NCBI GenBank assembly: GCA_014379075.1
Contig: JACMMN010000242.1
Coordinates: 1 to 13,754 of the forward strand
Origin: Pyrinomonadaceae bacterium
GTDB lineage: Bacteria > Acidobacteriota > Blastocatellia > Pyrinomonadales > Pyrinomonadaceae
Length of the DNA: 13,754 bases
Direction: 5' to 3'
Position 1 is the first letter of the stretch, and each line of letters starts with the position of its first letter. The position numbers and the translations under genes were made by a program. Shown here one piece after another: positions 1 through 7,423 of this stretch. The notes under the pieces were generated by a model. The model ran no database searches. It was not told the origin of the DNA and worked only from the letters and a program-made list of their open reading frames with translations.

Positions 1-1449
1 GGAAAATCGGCTCAAATTCCACTATTCACATGGCTTCCGGACGCGATGGCCGGGCCGACACCGGTTTCGGCTTTGATTCACGCGGCGACGATGGTTACGG
101 CGGGTGTTTACATGGTCGTCCGCTGCAATGCGATATTTCAAAATGCCCCGACCGCGATGTTTATCGTCGCCATGATAGGTGCCGCGACAGCGATTTTTGC
201 CGCAACTATCGGCCTTGCTCAAAATGATATTAAGAAAGTCCTTGCGTATTCAACCGTTTCGCAGCTTGGCTATATGTTCCTCGCCTGCGGTGTCGGGGCC
301 TTTATTGCGGCGATCTTTCATGTGATGACGCACGCTTTTTTCAAAGCGTTGCTTTTCCTCGGTTCCGGTTCGGTCATTCACGGAATGCACCACGAGCAGG
401 ACATGCGAAAGATGGGTAATCTGCGAAAATACATGCCGATCACTTTTATCTCTATGATGATGGGCTGGCTGGCGATCTGCGGAATACCGATCTGGGCCGG
501 ATTTTTCTCGAAGGACGAGATCCTTTATAAAACATTTGCCGCGCCGAATCTTCCCGCTCCATGGAACTACGTTCTTTGGATCGTCGGGTTGATCACAGCT
601 GTTCTAACCGCCGTTTATATGACGCGGATGATGTGGATGACCTTTTTCGGAACCGAGCGTTTTCACGATGAACTCGCGGAAGAAGGGCACATGCATATTT
701 CGGACGACAGCGCTGCGGACTTTCGGCTCGATCAGGTAGATGTGGCGGACATCCACGACGATGACGAAGAAGAACACCATCATGCACTTCCATCCGACTT
801 CAAACCTCACGAATCACCGTGGACGATGACCGTTCCACTGATTATTTTGGCTTTTCTTTCAACAGTCGGAGGGCTTGTCGGCATTCCTTATGCCTTAAGT
901 TCAGTTGTCGGTATCGAAGAGGCAAATATCTTCGAACACACGCTCGAACCCGTGATCGCAAAGATCGGTCACGATTCCCACACTTCCGTTCCGGGTGAGG
1001 TGAAACATTTTTATGCCGCCGGATCCGGAACTTCCGCTGAAACCGATGCTGCTCATTCGCCGGAAGAAATTCGCAATGAGCGGCTTTTAGCCGGGCTTTC
1101 AGTGTTATTAGCTCTGAGCGGAATCGCTATCGGAATTGCGTTGTTTGGCAAAACTCCGCTTCGCAAGATGCCGAAGATACTTGAGCAAAAATGGCAGATC
1201 GACGAGTTTTACAACGGCTACATCGTAGATCCGATCACAAAGCTTTCCCGCGAAGGCCTTTGGAAAGGCTTTGATGTCGGCTTCATTGACGGCATCGTCA
1301 ACGGCATCGGGCATTTTGTCGCTGAGTTCGGAAATCTTGTACGGCAGGTGCAGGTTGGTTTTGTACGAAGCTACGCGGCATTCATTATGCTCGGTGCAAT
1401 CGTCGTGATCGGGTATTTTATTTATTTCGGGCTTAAGCTGATCGGCTAG
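1..1449 (+). CDS. nuoL: NADH-quinone oxidoreductase subunit L (5' end outside window)
   Basis: This is the distal proton-pumping, antiporter-like membrane subunit of respiratory complex I. The frame is open from base 1, and its first codons read GKSAQIPLFTWLPDAMAGPT, the strongly conserved centre of NuoL. In E. coli the lysine of GKSAQ is about residue 229, so roughly 228 residues are missing upstream. In window numbering, DIKKVLAYSTVSQLGYMF (about 76-93) and FFSKDEIL (about 168-175) are further family signatures carrying the conserved membrane lysines. An unusually acidic and His-rich loop lies at about 228-262, just before the conserved HESPW. The last ~100 residues fit the amphipathic lateral helix (EQKWQIDEFYNGYI and onward) and a final membrane anchor. 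The stop is four bases before the next gene, so the two are co-transcribed. nuoK is the expected upstream neighbour. Identification is secure; only the truncation limits it. Confidence 0.97.
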   Translation, partial: GKSAQIPLFTWLPDAMAGPTPVSALIHAATMVTAGVYMVVRCNAIFQNAPTAMFIVAMIGAATAIFAATIGLAQNDIKKVLAYSTVSQLGYMFLACGVGAFIAAIFHVMTHAFFKALLFLGSGSVIHGMHHEQDMRKMGNLRKYMPITFISMMMGWLAICGIPIWAGFFSKDEILYKTFAAPNLPAPWNYVLWIVGLITAVLTAVYMTRMMWMTFFGTERFHDELAEEGHMHISDDSAADFRLDQVDVADIHDDDEEEHHHALPSDFKPHESPWTMTVPLIILAFLSTVGGLVGIPYALSSVVGIEEANIFEHTLEPVIAKIGHDSHTSVPGEVKHFYAAGSGTSAETDAAHSPEEIRNERLLAGLSVLLALSGIAIGIALFGKTPLRKMPKILEQKWQIDEFYNGYIVDPITKLSREGLWKGFDVGFIDGIVNGIGHFVAEFGNLVRQVQVGFVRSYAAFIMLGAIVVIGYFIYFGLKLIG

Positions 1450-1453
1450 ATTT

Positions 1454-2380
1454 ATGAACAAATCAATAAAAGTTTTGTTTTTCTCGTTGGTTTTAATATT
1501 GCAGGTGAGTGCTGTTTCTGCTCAGGTCAAGGCCGTTCAGCCCGTAGCGGGAAAGATCGTCAAATGGGAAGTGATGGGCGGAAAAGATAATGAATTTCTT
1601 ATTTACATACCGCAAGGTTACGGAACCCTCAGCGACGGTGGTTTTATCACAGGCAGACCCGGAATTGGCGGCAAAGTAGATCGTAAGCTAACTGTATATC
1701 GGTATATCAACGGCGTAGTTTTGACAATGGAATACTACGAAGGCGATGCGAAGCAGATTCAAAAGGATATGCAGGATAAGGAGAAATCCACCGCGGACAA
1801 AAGCGAAACTATAAATGGATTCGAGTTCAGGCAGTTTGTCGGCAATACCGAAAATTATTTTAATAAGACCCAGCATTTCAGAATTAAAAACAGGCTGTAT
1901 GTTCTAAAGGCGATTGCAAAATCCGCAGATGATCCGATAGTTGAAGGATTTTTTAGATCCGTCAAACTGATCGAATCTGAAAAAGTTGCTTCTCCAAATG
2001 TTTCAGCGGACATGACCACGTTCACCTTATCCGATATTTTAGAGCAGTCGGCAACAAAAATCGGTGACGACGTTATAGTCAAGTCGGAAGATGCCGACCG
2101 CAAAGTTATTGTGCTTCAAACTCGGCGTCCCAAATTTCCTATCGAGATGGTTAGAAATCAAAGTTCAGGCCGCCTTAAATTGAGAGTTCTCTACTCTTCG
2201 TCGGGTAAAATTAGCAATGTCGAAGTACTAGAATCTCCTTCTAAACAATTGGAAAAAATGGCAATAGATGCCGCCAAAGATACAACTTTTATTCCTGCGG
2301 AAAAAGATGGACGATTAGTTTCGGTTTATAAAATCCAGGAATACAGTTTTGGAACAACCACGGAAATTCGCAGATTTTAA
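1454..2380 (+). CDS. Exported protein with TonB-like C-terminal domain, between nuoL and nuoM
   Basis: The 308-residue product has a clear Sec signal peptide: Lys near the N-terminus, a hydrophobic core LFFSLVLILQV, and a likely cut at VSA|Q after residue 23. Residues about 30-175 form a beta-rich region I do not recognise, ending in FFRSVKL, a pattern I associate with secreted acidobacterial proteins. Residues about 225-300 look like a TonB C-terminal domain: a RPKFP entry, then GRLKLRVLYSSSGKISNVEV, then a helix and a final strand. It lacks the proline-rich spacer and uncleaved membrane anchor of true TonB, so it is probably a periplasmic or lipid-exposed adaptor rather than an energy transducer. 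It starts 4 bases after nuoL with no visible Shine-Dalgarno site, which suggests coupled translation. Codons look more A/T-rich than in nuo genes; one 60-base stretch (1861-1920) is 35% G+C. That could mean later acquisition. The function is unknown. Confidence 0.8.
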   Translation: MNKSIKVLFFSLVLILQVSAVSAQVKAVQPVAGKIVKWEVMGGKDNEFLIYIPQGYGTLSDGGFITGRPGIGGKVDRKLTVYRYINGVVLTMEYYEGDAKQIQKDMQDKEKSTADKSETINGFEFRQFVGNTENYFNKTQHFRIKNRLYVLKAIAKSADDPIVEGFFRSVKLIESEKVASPNVSADMTTFTLSDILEQSATKIGDDVIVKSEDADRKVIVLQTRRPKFPIEMVRNQSSGRLKLRVLYSSSGKISNVEVLESPSKQLEKMAIDAAKDTTFIPAEKDGRLVSVYKIQEYSFGTTTEIRRF

Positions 2381-2387
2381 AAACATA

Positions 2388-4013
2388 ATGGATTTTATTA
2401 CTGAAAATCTAATTACGATTCTTATTCTTGTGCCAATTTTAGGCTCATTGATGACCCTTGGCTTTCAGGTATTTTTGAAAGTGGAGGCATCGTTAAAATG
2501 GGTTGCTCTCGCATGCACGATAGTCAATTTCGCGGTTTCGCTGGTATTGATATTCGATAAAAGAACCGCATCGGCGAGTGGTTTTTTCTTCGAAGAAAAT
2601 GTCGCATGGATCAGGGCTATCAACACAAATTACCATGTCGGTGTCGATGGGCTAAGTCTTTGGCTTGTGATCCTGACAACATTCATTATGCCGATCGCCG
2701 TGATCTCAAGCTGGAATGCGGTTGAGAAGCGTCCGGCGGCTTTTTACATTTTTATATTGCTGCTCGAAAGCGCAATGCTAGGCGTTTTTGTATCGCTCGA
2801 CCTCCTCGTTTTCTATCTCTTTTTTGAGGCCTCGCTTGTTCCCATGTTTTTTCTTATCGGAATTTGGGGCGGCGAGAACCGGATCTACGCGGCAGTCAAG
2901 TTCTTTATTTTTACGGCACTCGGCAGTTTGCTGATGCTGGCGGCAATTATTGCGCTTTATTATCTTCATGCGGATGCCACCGGAGTGGGATCGTTTGATT
3001 ACGTCACGCTGGTGAATTCAATCAGGCTCGGCAATTTAACCTTTACCGCAATGACCGGAACGCTTTTGTTCCTCGCGTTCGCACTGGCATTCGCGATCAA
3101 AGTACCGCTCTTCCCTTTTCATACCTGGCTGCCTGATGCCCACACCGAAGCCCCGACGGCTGGATCGGTTATTCTTGCCGCCGTGCTTTTAAAAATGGGT
3201 ACGTACGGACTAATGCGATTCTGCTTTACGCTTTTCCCGGACGCCAGCCGTGAATTCGCTCCGGTATTTATCGTCCTGGCGATAATTGGAATTATATATG
3301 GCGCTCTCGTAGCAATGGTACAGCCCGATGTAAAACGGCTAGTTGCTTATTCGTCCGTAGCTCATATGGGATTCGTGATTCTCGGCATGTTCTCGTTTAC
3401 GGAAATGGGTATGCAGGGTGCCGTTTTTCAAATGCTCGCTCACGGTGTTTCGACCGGTGCGCTGTTCCTGCTCGTCGGATTTATTTACGAGCGGCGGCAC
3501 ACACGGGCGATCTCGGAATTTGGCGGACTGGCAAATGTCATGCCGATCTATGCGACTATTTTTGTGATAACCGCGATGTCGTCGGTTGGGCTTCCGTTTC
3601 TTAACGGCTTCGTCGGCGAATTCCTGATAATGGCCGGGATGTGGAAATCGCAGGCTCTTGCGGTAACCGCGACTGCCAACTGGAACTATATTGCTACGAT
3701 GGCAGCCGGAACCGGCGTTATCTTCGCGGCGGTTTATCTGCTTTGGATGATGCAGCGTGTCCTGTTCGGCAAAGTATCGAATCCGAAAAATAAAAATCTT
3801 ACTGACCTTACCTATCGTGAGATCGGCTTGATGGTACCGCTTTTGATCCTGATGGTATTCATGGGCGTTTACCCGAAACCGTTTCTGGACGCGACCAAGG
3901 AATCGGTCGTGTCGATACAAAAAGGCGTGATGGAACAGGCAGGCGGTGTAATCGAAAAAGCAGAGGCCGTTCCGGAGTCCAAGAATTCAAAGCCAGTCCA
4001 CCAAACAAAATGA
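2388..4013 (+). CDS. nuoM: NADH-quinone oxidoreductase subunit M
   Basis: This is the middle antiporter-like, proton-translocating membrane subunit of complex I. The 541-residue product is close to the usual ~510 and consists of about 14 hydrophobic segments. Conserved features in order are FFEASLVPMFFLIGIWGG with the key glutamate near residue 147, AIKVPLFPFHTWLPDAHTEA with lysine near 238, LLKMGTYGLMRF with lysine near 269, and VKRLVAYSSVAHMGF. These match E. coli Glu144, Lys234 and Lys265 with a shift of 3-4 residues. A longer frame begins at TTG 2349, but that would overlap the previous gene by 32 bases and add a polar leader, so ATG 2388 is preferred; it lies 7 bases after the upstream stop. 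The C-terminus carries a polar tail of about 35 residues. The stop overlaps the next start in an ATGA. Confidence 0.97.
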   Translation: MDFITENLITILILVPILGSLMTLGFQVFLKVEASLKWVALACTIVNFAVSLVLIFDKRTASASGFFFEENVAWIRAINTNYHVGVDGLSLWLVILTTFIMPIAVISSWNAVEKRPAAFYIFILLLESAMLGVFVSLDLLVFYLFFEASLVPMFFLIGIWGGENRIYAAVKFFIFTALGSLLMLAAIIALYYLHADATGVGSFDYVTLVNSIRLGNLTFTAMTGTLLFLAFALAFAIKVPLFPFHTWLPDAHTEAPTAGSVILAAVLLKMGTYGLMRFCFTLFPDASREFAPVFIVLAIIGIIYGALVAMVQPDVKRLVAYSSVAHMGFVILGMFSFTEMGMQGAVFQMLAHGVSTGALFLLVGFIYERRHTRAISEFGGLANVMPIYATIFVITAMSSVGLPFLNGFVGEFLIMAGMWKSQALAVTATANWNYIATMAAGTGVIFAAVYLLWMMQRVLFGKVSNPKNKNLTDLTYREIGLMVPLLILMVFMGVYPKPFLDATKESVVSIQKGVMEQAGGVIEKAEAVPESKNSKPVHQTK

Positions 4014-4660
4014 CCAGGGTATTTTTTACACTCTCAATTCTGCTGTCGTTTTCGATGTTTGCTGCTGGTCAAACATTTTATGGGACTACTGATTTATCGG
4101 AATTTCGCGAAGGCCGAGATAAAGAATTCCGCGATAAGGCTGAGTCTCCTTTGCAGGATAAAGATTTTACGGATTTTGCGGGGCTCAACTATTTTCCGGC
4201 AAACAAAAAATTCCGCGTCAAAGCGGTGTTCTCCAGGACCAGAGATGAGAAATATTTCCAAATGCCCACCTCGTCCGGCACCTCAAAAAAGTTTGTAAAG
4301 TATGGCGTGCTGAATTTCGATATCGGCGGAAGGAAACATATGCTGAATGTTTATCAGAGCAATCCGGAAAACTTAGCGAAATTCCCCGAATATGCCGACC
4401 TCTTATTTATCCCTTTCAAGGATCAAACAAGCGGGAAGGAGACTTACGGCGTTGGGCGATACATTGACATCAAAATGCCGCAAGACGAGTCGGTGGTTTT
4501 GGATTTCAACCTAGCTTACAATCCGAATTGTGCTTACGGAAATGAAAAATATTCCTGTCCGATTCCGCCGAATCTCAATGCGTTAAGCATTGAGATTAAG
4601 GCTGGCGAAAAAAAATTCTTGAATCCGGCAACATCAATTAGCGATAGTGTAAAGAAATGA
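4010..4660 (+). CDS. Exported DUF1684 protein between nuoM and nuoN
   Basis: The 216-residue product has a signal peptide (MTRVFFTLSILLSFSMFAAG, likely cut just before Gln21) and a mature domain that resembles DUF1684. Signatures are YFPANKKFRV (61-70), LLFIPFKDQTSGKETYG (131-147) followed by GRYIDI, then VLDFNLAYNPNCAY (163-176) and CPIPPNLNALSIEIKAGEK (183-201). DUF1684 has no established activity that I know of; the paired cysteines at 174 and 183 and the DFNxAYNP stretch are its usual hallmarks. The gene overlaps nuoM by ATGA at 4010-4013 and nuoN by ATGA at 4657-4660, so it is tightly coupled to both. That argues for constant stoichiometric co-expression with complex I subunits, although the mature protein should be outside the cytoplasm. 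Family call from motifs is good; role in respiration is inference. Confidence 0.85.
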   Translation: MTRVFFTLSILLSFSMFAAGQTFYGTTDLSEFREGRDKEFRDKAESPLQDKDFTDFAGLNYFPANKKFRVKAVFSRTRDEKYFQMPTSSGTSKKFVKYGVLNFDIGGRKHMLNVYQSNPENLAKFPEYADLLFIPFKDQTSGKETYGVGRYIDIKMPQDESVVLDFNLAYNPNCAYGNEKYSCPIPPNLNALSIEIKAGEKKFLNPATSISDSVKK

Positions 4661-6201
4661 ACTCATTGTTATTAATCGACCTTGTAAACCCGAACGCAAA
4701 TATTTCGATCATTCTTCCCGAATTGATCGTCGCTCTTGCGGGCATTATCGTCATGGTTTACGACAGTTTTTTCCCGAAACAGAGGAATGTCACGGGTATT
4801 ATTTCACTGATCGGCCTCGCTGTCTCGGCAATACTTTTGGCGATCATGTGGTCGGGCGATAACATCTATGCGGCAGGCTCCTGGAACGGAATGATCGCGC
4901 ACGATAACTTACGGCTGGGGTTTTCTTTTGTGTTTCTGCTTGTTTCCGCGCTAACGATCCTGATCTCGACCGTTTGGGTCGAAAACGAGGATGTACCCGT
5001 AGGCGAATATCACGCACTGCTTATGTTCGCGACATTCGGCATGATGCTGATGGCATCGGGAAATGATCTGGTCGTGATATTTCTCGGCCTCGAAACGCTG
5101 TCGATTGCCACCTACGTAATGGCCGGTTTGCGAAAAGCCGATCTGAAATCGAACGAATCTGCGATGAAGTATTTTATTCTCGGTTCGTTTGCGTCGGCGT
5201 TTTTGCTTTATGGAATGGCCCTTATTTACGGAGCGACGGGATCGACTAATATAACCGAAATTGCCGCTAAAGTCGCCGATCCGAATTTCCCTGCGCTTCT
5301 ACTCATCGGTGCCGCGATGCTGATAATCGGCTTCGGTTTCAAAGTCGCAACGGTTCCCTTCCATATCTGGACGCCTGACGTATATGAAGGTGCACCGAGT
5401 CCGGTAACCGGATTTATGGCCGCCGGGCCGAAGGCGGCCGCATTTGCCTCGTTTCTTCGAGTGTTCGTACTCGGTTTTCCGCTCATCGCAGGCGTACAGG
5501 CTTCGGGTTATCTCCATGAAACGTGGATGACCGCATTGAGTGTCATGGCAATTCTGACGATGACCGTCGGCAACGTCGCGGCGATAATGCAGAACAACAT
5601 CAAGCGCATGCTCGCCTATTCGTCGATCGCACACGCGGGATATGCCCTCGTCGGATTTATCGGTGCGGGAGCAGCTAAAACGATCCAGGCACGCGACGAA
5701 GCGATCGCTTCGGTTGCGTTTTACATGCTCACATATGCCGTGACAAATCTCGGAGCCTTCGCCATCATTACCTTTCTCGGACAGAAAAATGACCGCCGAA
5801 CCGAGATCGAGGATTATAACGGCATCGGTTTCAAATCCCCCGTTTTAGCCTTCACTCTGTCACTTTTCATGCTCAGTCTTTTGGGCTTGCCGTTGACCGC
5901 TGGTTTTATGGGTAAGGTTTTGGTTTTCCGGCCGGCGCTCGAGGCCGGAACCACTTTGCTTACGGTGGTCGTCGTCGCGGCTGTCATAAATACCGCGATC
6001 TCCGCCTATTATTATCTGCGGCTGATCGTCGTAATGTTTTTCCGAGAACGGACAACGGCGTGGCTCGAACCAAAAATGTCGGTCGGCTTGGCTGCTGCTC
6101 TTTTGATCACAGTGCTGGGCGTTTTTTATTTCGGGATCTTTAGCGACAGCGTGATAGAAAAATTCTCGCAATCGATGCCTGCCGTAAGCCGCGTGAAGTA
6201 A
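4657..6201 (+). CDS. nuoN: NADH-quinone oxidoreductase subunit N
   Basis: This is the third antiporter-like membrane subunit of complex I, next to the NuoA/J/K/H side of the arm. The 514-residue product is near the usual ~485-500. Family signatures are IFLGLETLSIATYVMAG with glutamate 146, LKSNESAMKYFILGSF, GFGFKVATVPFHIWTPDVYEGAPSPV with lysine 229, MAAGPKAAAF with lysine 259, NNIKRMLAYSSIAHAGY, and TAGFMGKVLVF with lysine 420. These correspond to the Glu133, Lys217, Lys247 and Lys395 positions studied in E. coli NuoN. Translation begins inside the stop of the preceding DUF1684 gene (ATGA). The next gene follows after 6 bases, so the operon continues past nuoN, which is usually the last nuo gene. 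Confidence 0.97.
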   Translation: MNSLLLIDLVNPNANISIILPELIVALAGIIVMVYDSFFPKQRNVTGIISLIGLAVSAILLAIMWSGDNIYAAGSWNGMIAHDNLRLGFSFVFLLVSALTILISTVWVENEDVPVGEYHALLMFATFGMMLMASGNDLVVIFLGLETLSIATYVMAGLRKADLKSNESAMKYFILGSFASAFLLYGMALIYGATGSTNITEIAAKVADPNFPALLLIGAAMLIIGFGFKVATVPFHIWTPDVYEGAPSPVTGFMAAGPKAAAFASFLRVFVLGFPLIAGVQASGYLHETWMTALSVMAILTMTVGNVAAIMQNNIKRMLAYSSIAHAGYALVGFIGAGAAKTIQARDEAIASVAFYMLTYAVTNLGAFAIITFLGQKNDRRTEIEDYNGIGFKSPVLAFTLSLFMLSLLGLPLTAGFMGKVLVFRPALEAGTTLLTVVVVAAVINTAISAYYYLRLIVVMFFRERTTAWLEPKMSVGLAAALLITVLGVFYFGIFSDSVIEKFSQSMPAVSRVK

Positions 6202-6207
6202 CTAAGG

Positions 6208-6834
6208 ATGTTCGAAGAGGTGAACATTGAAGCCTGGCCGAGAAAACTCACGTACGAGTTTTTCAAGGATTTTGAGGATCCTTTTTTCAACATCACCGCA
6301 AATCTCGATGTAGATCGCCTTTACAAATTCTCGAAACAGAATGATCTGTCATTCTCGCTGGCGATTCTTTTTTACTCATTACAAACCGTAAACGGCATCC
6401 GTGAATTCAGGTTTCGGTTGAAAGACGGCATCGTTGTTGAATTCGATGCGATCCACGCCACGCAGACGATTATTAACGATGACGAAACTTTCTCCTTTTG
6501 TTACTTTGAATCGAAGCCCTCGGTTTTTGAATTCGATAAAGCAGGAAGGGCTGCTCAAAAGAAATATAGAGTATTGAAAACATTCGATGTCGAATCGGGG
6601 CGGCTTGATTTGATATATTCCTCCGTGATTCCCTGGATATCATTTACAAGCTTCAAACATGCAAGCCGTTTGGACAGGTTTCAGACTATTCCGCGGGTCG
6701 TTTTTGGAAAAATGTTTGACGAAAGTGGAGCCAGAAAAATGCCGGTTTCCGTGGAAGTACATCACGCGATGATGGACGGCATCCACGTCGGAAAATTTTT
6801 CAATCGATTGCAGGAGGCGATCGATCTTTTATAG
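6208..6834 (+). CDS. Chloramphenicol acetyltransferase (CatA) family protein
   Basis: The 208-residue protein matches the type A chloramphenicol O-acetyltransferase family in length (usual ~215) and motif order. The N-terminus EAWPRKLTYEFF fits the family's W-x-R-K-x-x-x-x-F-F. The central VIPWISFTSFKHA (about 140-152) corresponds to the PW-x-x-F-T/D-S segment that holds the oxyanion-stabilising Ser/Thr. The C-terminal VEVHHAMMDGIHVGKFFNRL (183-201 region) carries HHxxxDG with catalytic His186 and structural Asp190. The active site therefore looks intact, implying an acetyl-CoA-dependent trimeric cytoplasmic acyltransferase. The natural substrate is unknown; chromosomal CatA-like proteins need not confer resistance. 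It starts 6 bases after nuoN with TAAGG directly against the ATG, a poor ribosome-site spacing, so coupling to nuoN is likely. There is no transposon or integron sign around it. Confidence 0.88.
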   Translation: MFEEVNIEAWPRKLTYEFFKDFEDPFFNITANLDVDRLYKFSKQNDLSFSLAILFYSLQTVNGIREFRFRLKDGIVVEFDAIHATQTIINDDETFSFCYFESKPSVFEFDKAGRAAQKKYRVLKTFDVESGRLDLIYSSVIPWISFTSFKHASRLDRFQTIPRVVFGKMFDESGARKMPVSVEVHHAMMDGIHVGKFFNRLQEAIDLL

Positions 6835-6857
6835 ATCGATCCGTCTGTATTTCCGGC

Positions 6858-6890
6858 GTTACAATTGTTACAGGTGTTACACTTATTACA
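6858..6890. repeat. Four tandem 9-base GTTACANNN units
   Basis: GTTACA occurs at 6858, 6867 and 6876, and the variant ATTACA at 6885, each exactly 9 bases from the last. The three bases after each hexamer differ (ATT, GGT, CTT, CCC). Conserved hexamers with free spacers suggest selection for repeated binding sites rather than plain slippage, though four copies are few. The array begins 24 bases after the CatA-family stop and lies upstream of the small basic protein gene. Confidence 0.7.
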
Positions 6891-6911
6891 CCCAGATGGA
6901 TGTAATAAGTG
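6880..6911. other. 11-bp perfect inverted repeat after the nuo operon
   Basis: CACTTATTACA (6880-6890) and TGTAATAAGTG (6901-6911) are perfect reverse complements around a 10-base loop CCCAGATGGA. The left arm includes the last unit of the GTTACA array. The stem is A/T-rich and no U-tract follows, so it is not a textbook rho-independent terminator. It could still end or stabilise the nuo transcript, or be an operator for the next gene, whose start is 18 bases on. Confidence 0.5.
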
Positions 6912-6929
6912 CATCAGATATCGAACCTC

Positions 6930-7406
6930 ATGGATATTGGAACCGAAATCCGCGAACAATTGAATGACGCATGGATCCCGCTGATCTACAGTGAAAAGGT
7001 GCGGAAGCAGAGAACACGTTCGTTTGAAATGGACATTCCCAAACGGGAAAATACCCCCGAGATACTCCATACGCTCCTCGGTATCGAATTGAAGATCAAG
7101 AAAAAGCGTTTCGCGTGTCCCGACTTGGCAACTGCCCGGTATTTGAGGGTTTTTGCACGGATCGGCTGCACACACGTCGCGATTCCCTACGACATCACAA
7201 AGATCTCGACGCTCGCCGATCATTGCGAGGAGGCCTGGCAGAAGCTTCTTCTTGTTTTAAAGGAGAAGTCGAGAAAGAAACTGCCGCCCGCAAAAAAACG
7301 AATTAGATCGCGATTGATAGGTGAAATACGCTCAGAAATCGCAAAGCTCGGAGCTGGAGAGATCATGCCTGAATTTAAGCAATCGACCAAGCAAAGGAAT
7401 AATTGA
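6930..7406 (+). CDS. Small basic protein of unknown function
   Basis: I do not recognise this 158-residue protein. It is soluble, with no signal peptide or membrane segment. Residues 1-50 are mixed, 45-110 contain the most structured part (ILHTLLGIELKIKKKRFACP, then DLATARYLRVFARIGCTHVA and IPYDITKISTLADHCEEAW), and the tail from about 110 is rich in Lys and Arg (KEKSRKKLPPAKKRIRSRL), which would suit nucleic-acid or ribosome contact. Three cysteines (63, 80, 99) are scattered and form no clear metal site. The frame can be extended to GTG 6909, but that codon lies in the inverted repeat directly after an in-frame TAA, so ATG 6930 is chosen; neither start has a visible Shine-Dalgarno site. Codon usage resembles neighbouring genes, supporting a real gene. 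Confidence 0.65.
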   Translation: MDIGTEIREQLNDAWIPLIYSEKVRKQRTRSFEMDIPKRENTPEILHTLLGIELKIKKKRFACPDLATARYLRVFARIGCTHVAIPYDITKISTLADHCEEAWQKLLLVLKEKSRKKLPPAKKRIRSRLIGEIRSEIAKLGAGEIMPEFKQSTKQRNN

Positions 7407-7412
7407 TATAAT
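7383..7412 (+). promoter_or_regulatory. Candidate promoter for the amidotransferase-like gene
   Basis: A perfect TATAAT (7407-7412) begins directly after the stop of the upstream gene. TCGACC at 7383-7388 matches 4 of 6 bases of the -35 consensus with an 18-base spacer. Transcription would start near 7419, 55 bases before the ATG and just before the palindrome at 7424-7447. The perfect -10 is the main support. Confidence 0.45.
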
Positions 7413-7423
7413 CATCAAACTTT

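Noticed and set aside
2349..2387. Upstream TTG start for nuoM
   Set aside because: It would overlap the preceding gene by 32 bases and add a polar MEQPRKFADFKN leader absent from NuoM proteins; ATG 2388 fits.
3339..3920. 193-residue open frame on the minus strand
   Set aside because: It is antisense to the conserved core of nuoM, has an arginine/histidine-rich composition typical of shadow frames, and shows no domain.
6208..6834. Acquired antibiotic-resistance cassette
   Set aside because: No insertion sequence, integrase, attC-like site or flanking repeats are present, and the gene is tightly spaced to nuoN with similar base composition.
6762..7223. 153-residue minus-strand frame with a Cys-rich CNKCNTCNNCNAGN stretch
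   Set aside because: The apparent CxxC metal-binding run is simply the GTTACANNN array read on the other strand, and the frame is antisense to the CatA-family end and the small basic protein gene.
7115..7306. 63-residue plus-strand frame
   Set aside because: It overlaps the small basic protein gene in another frame and has no start signal or recognisable content.
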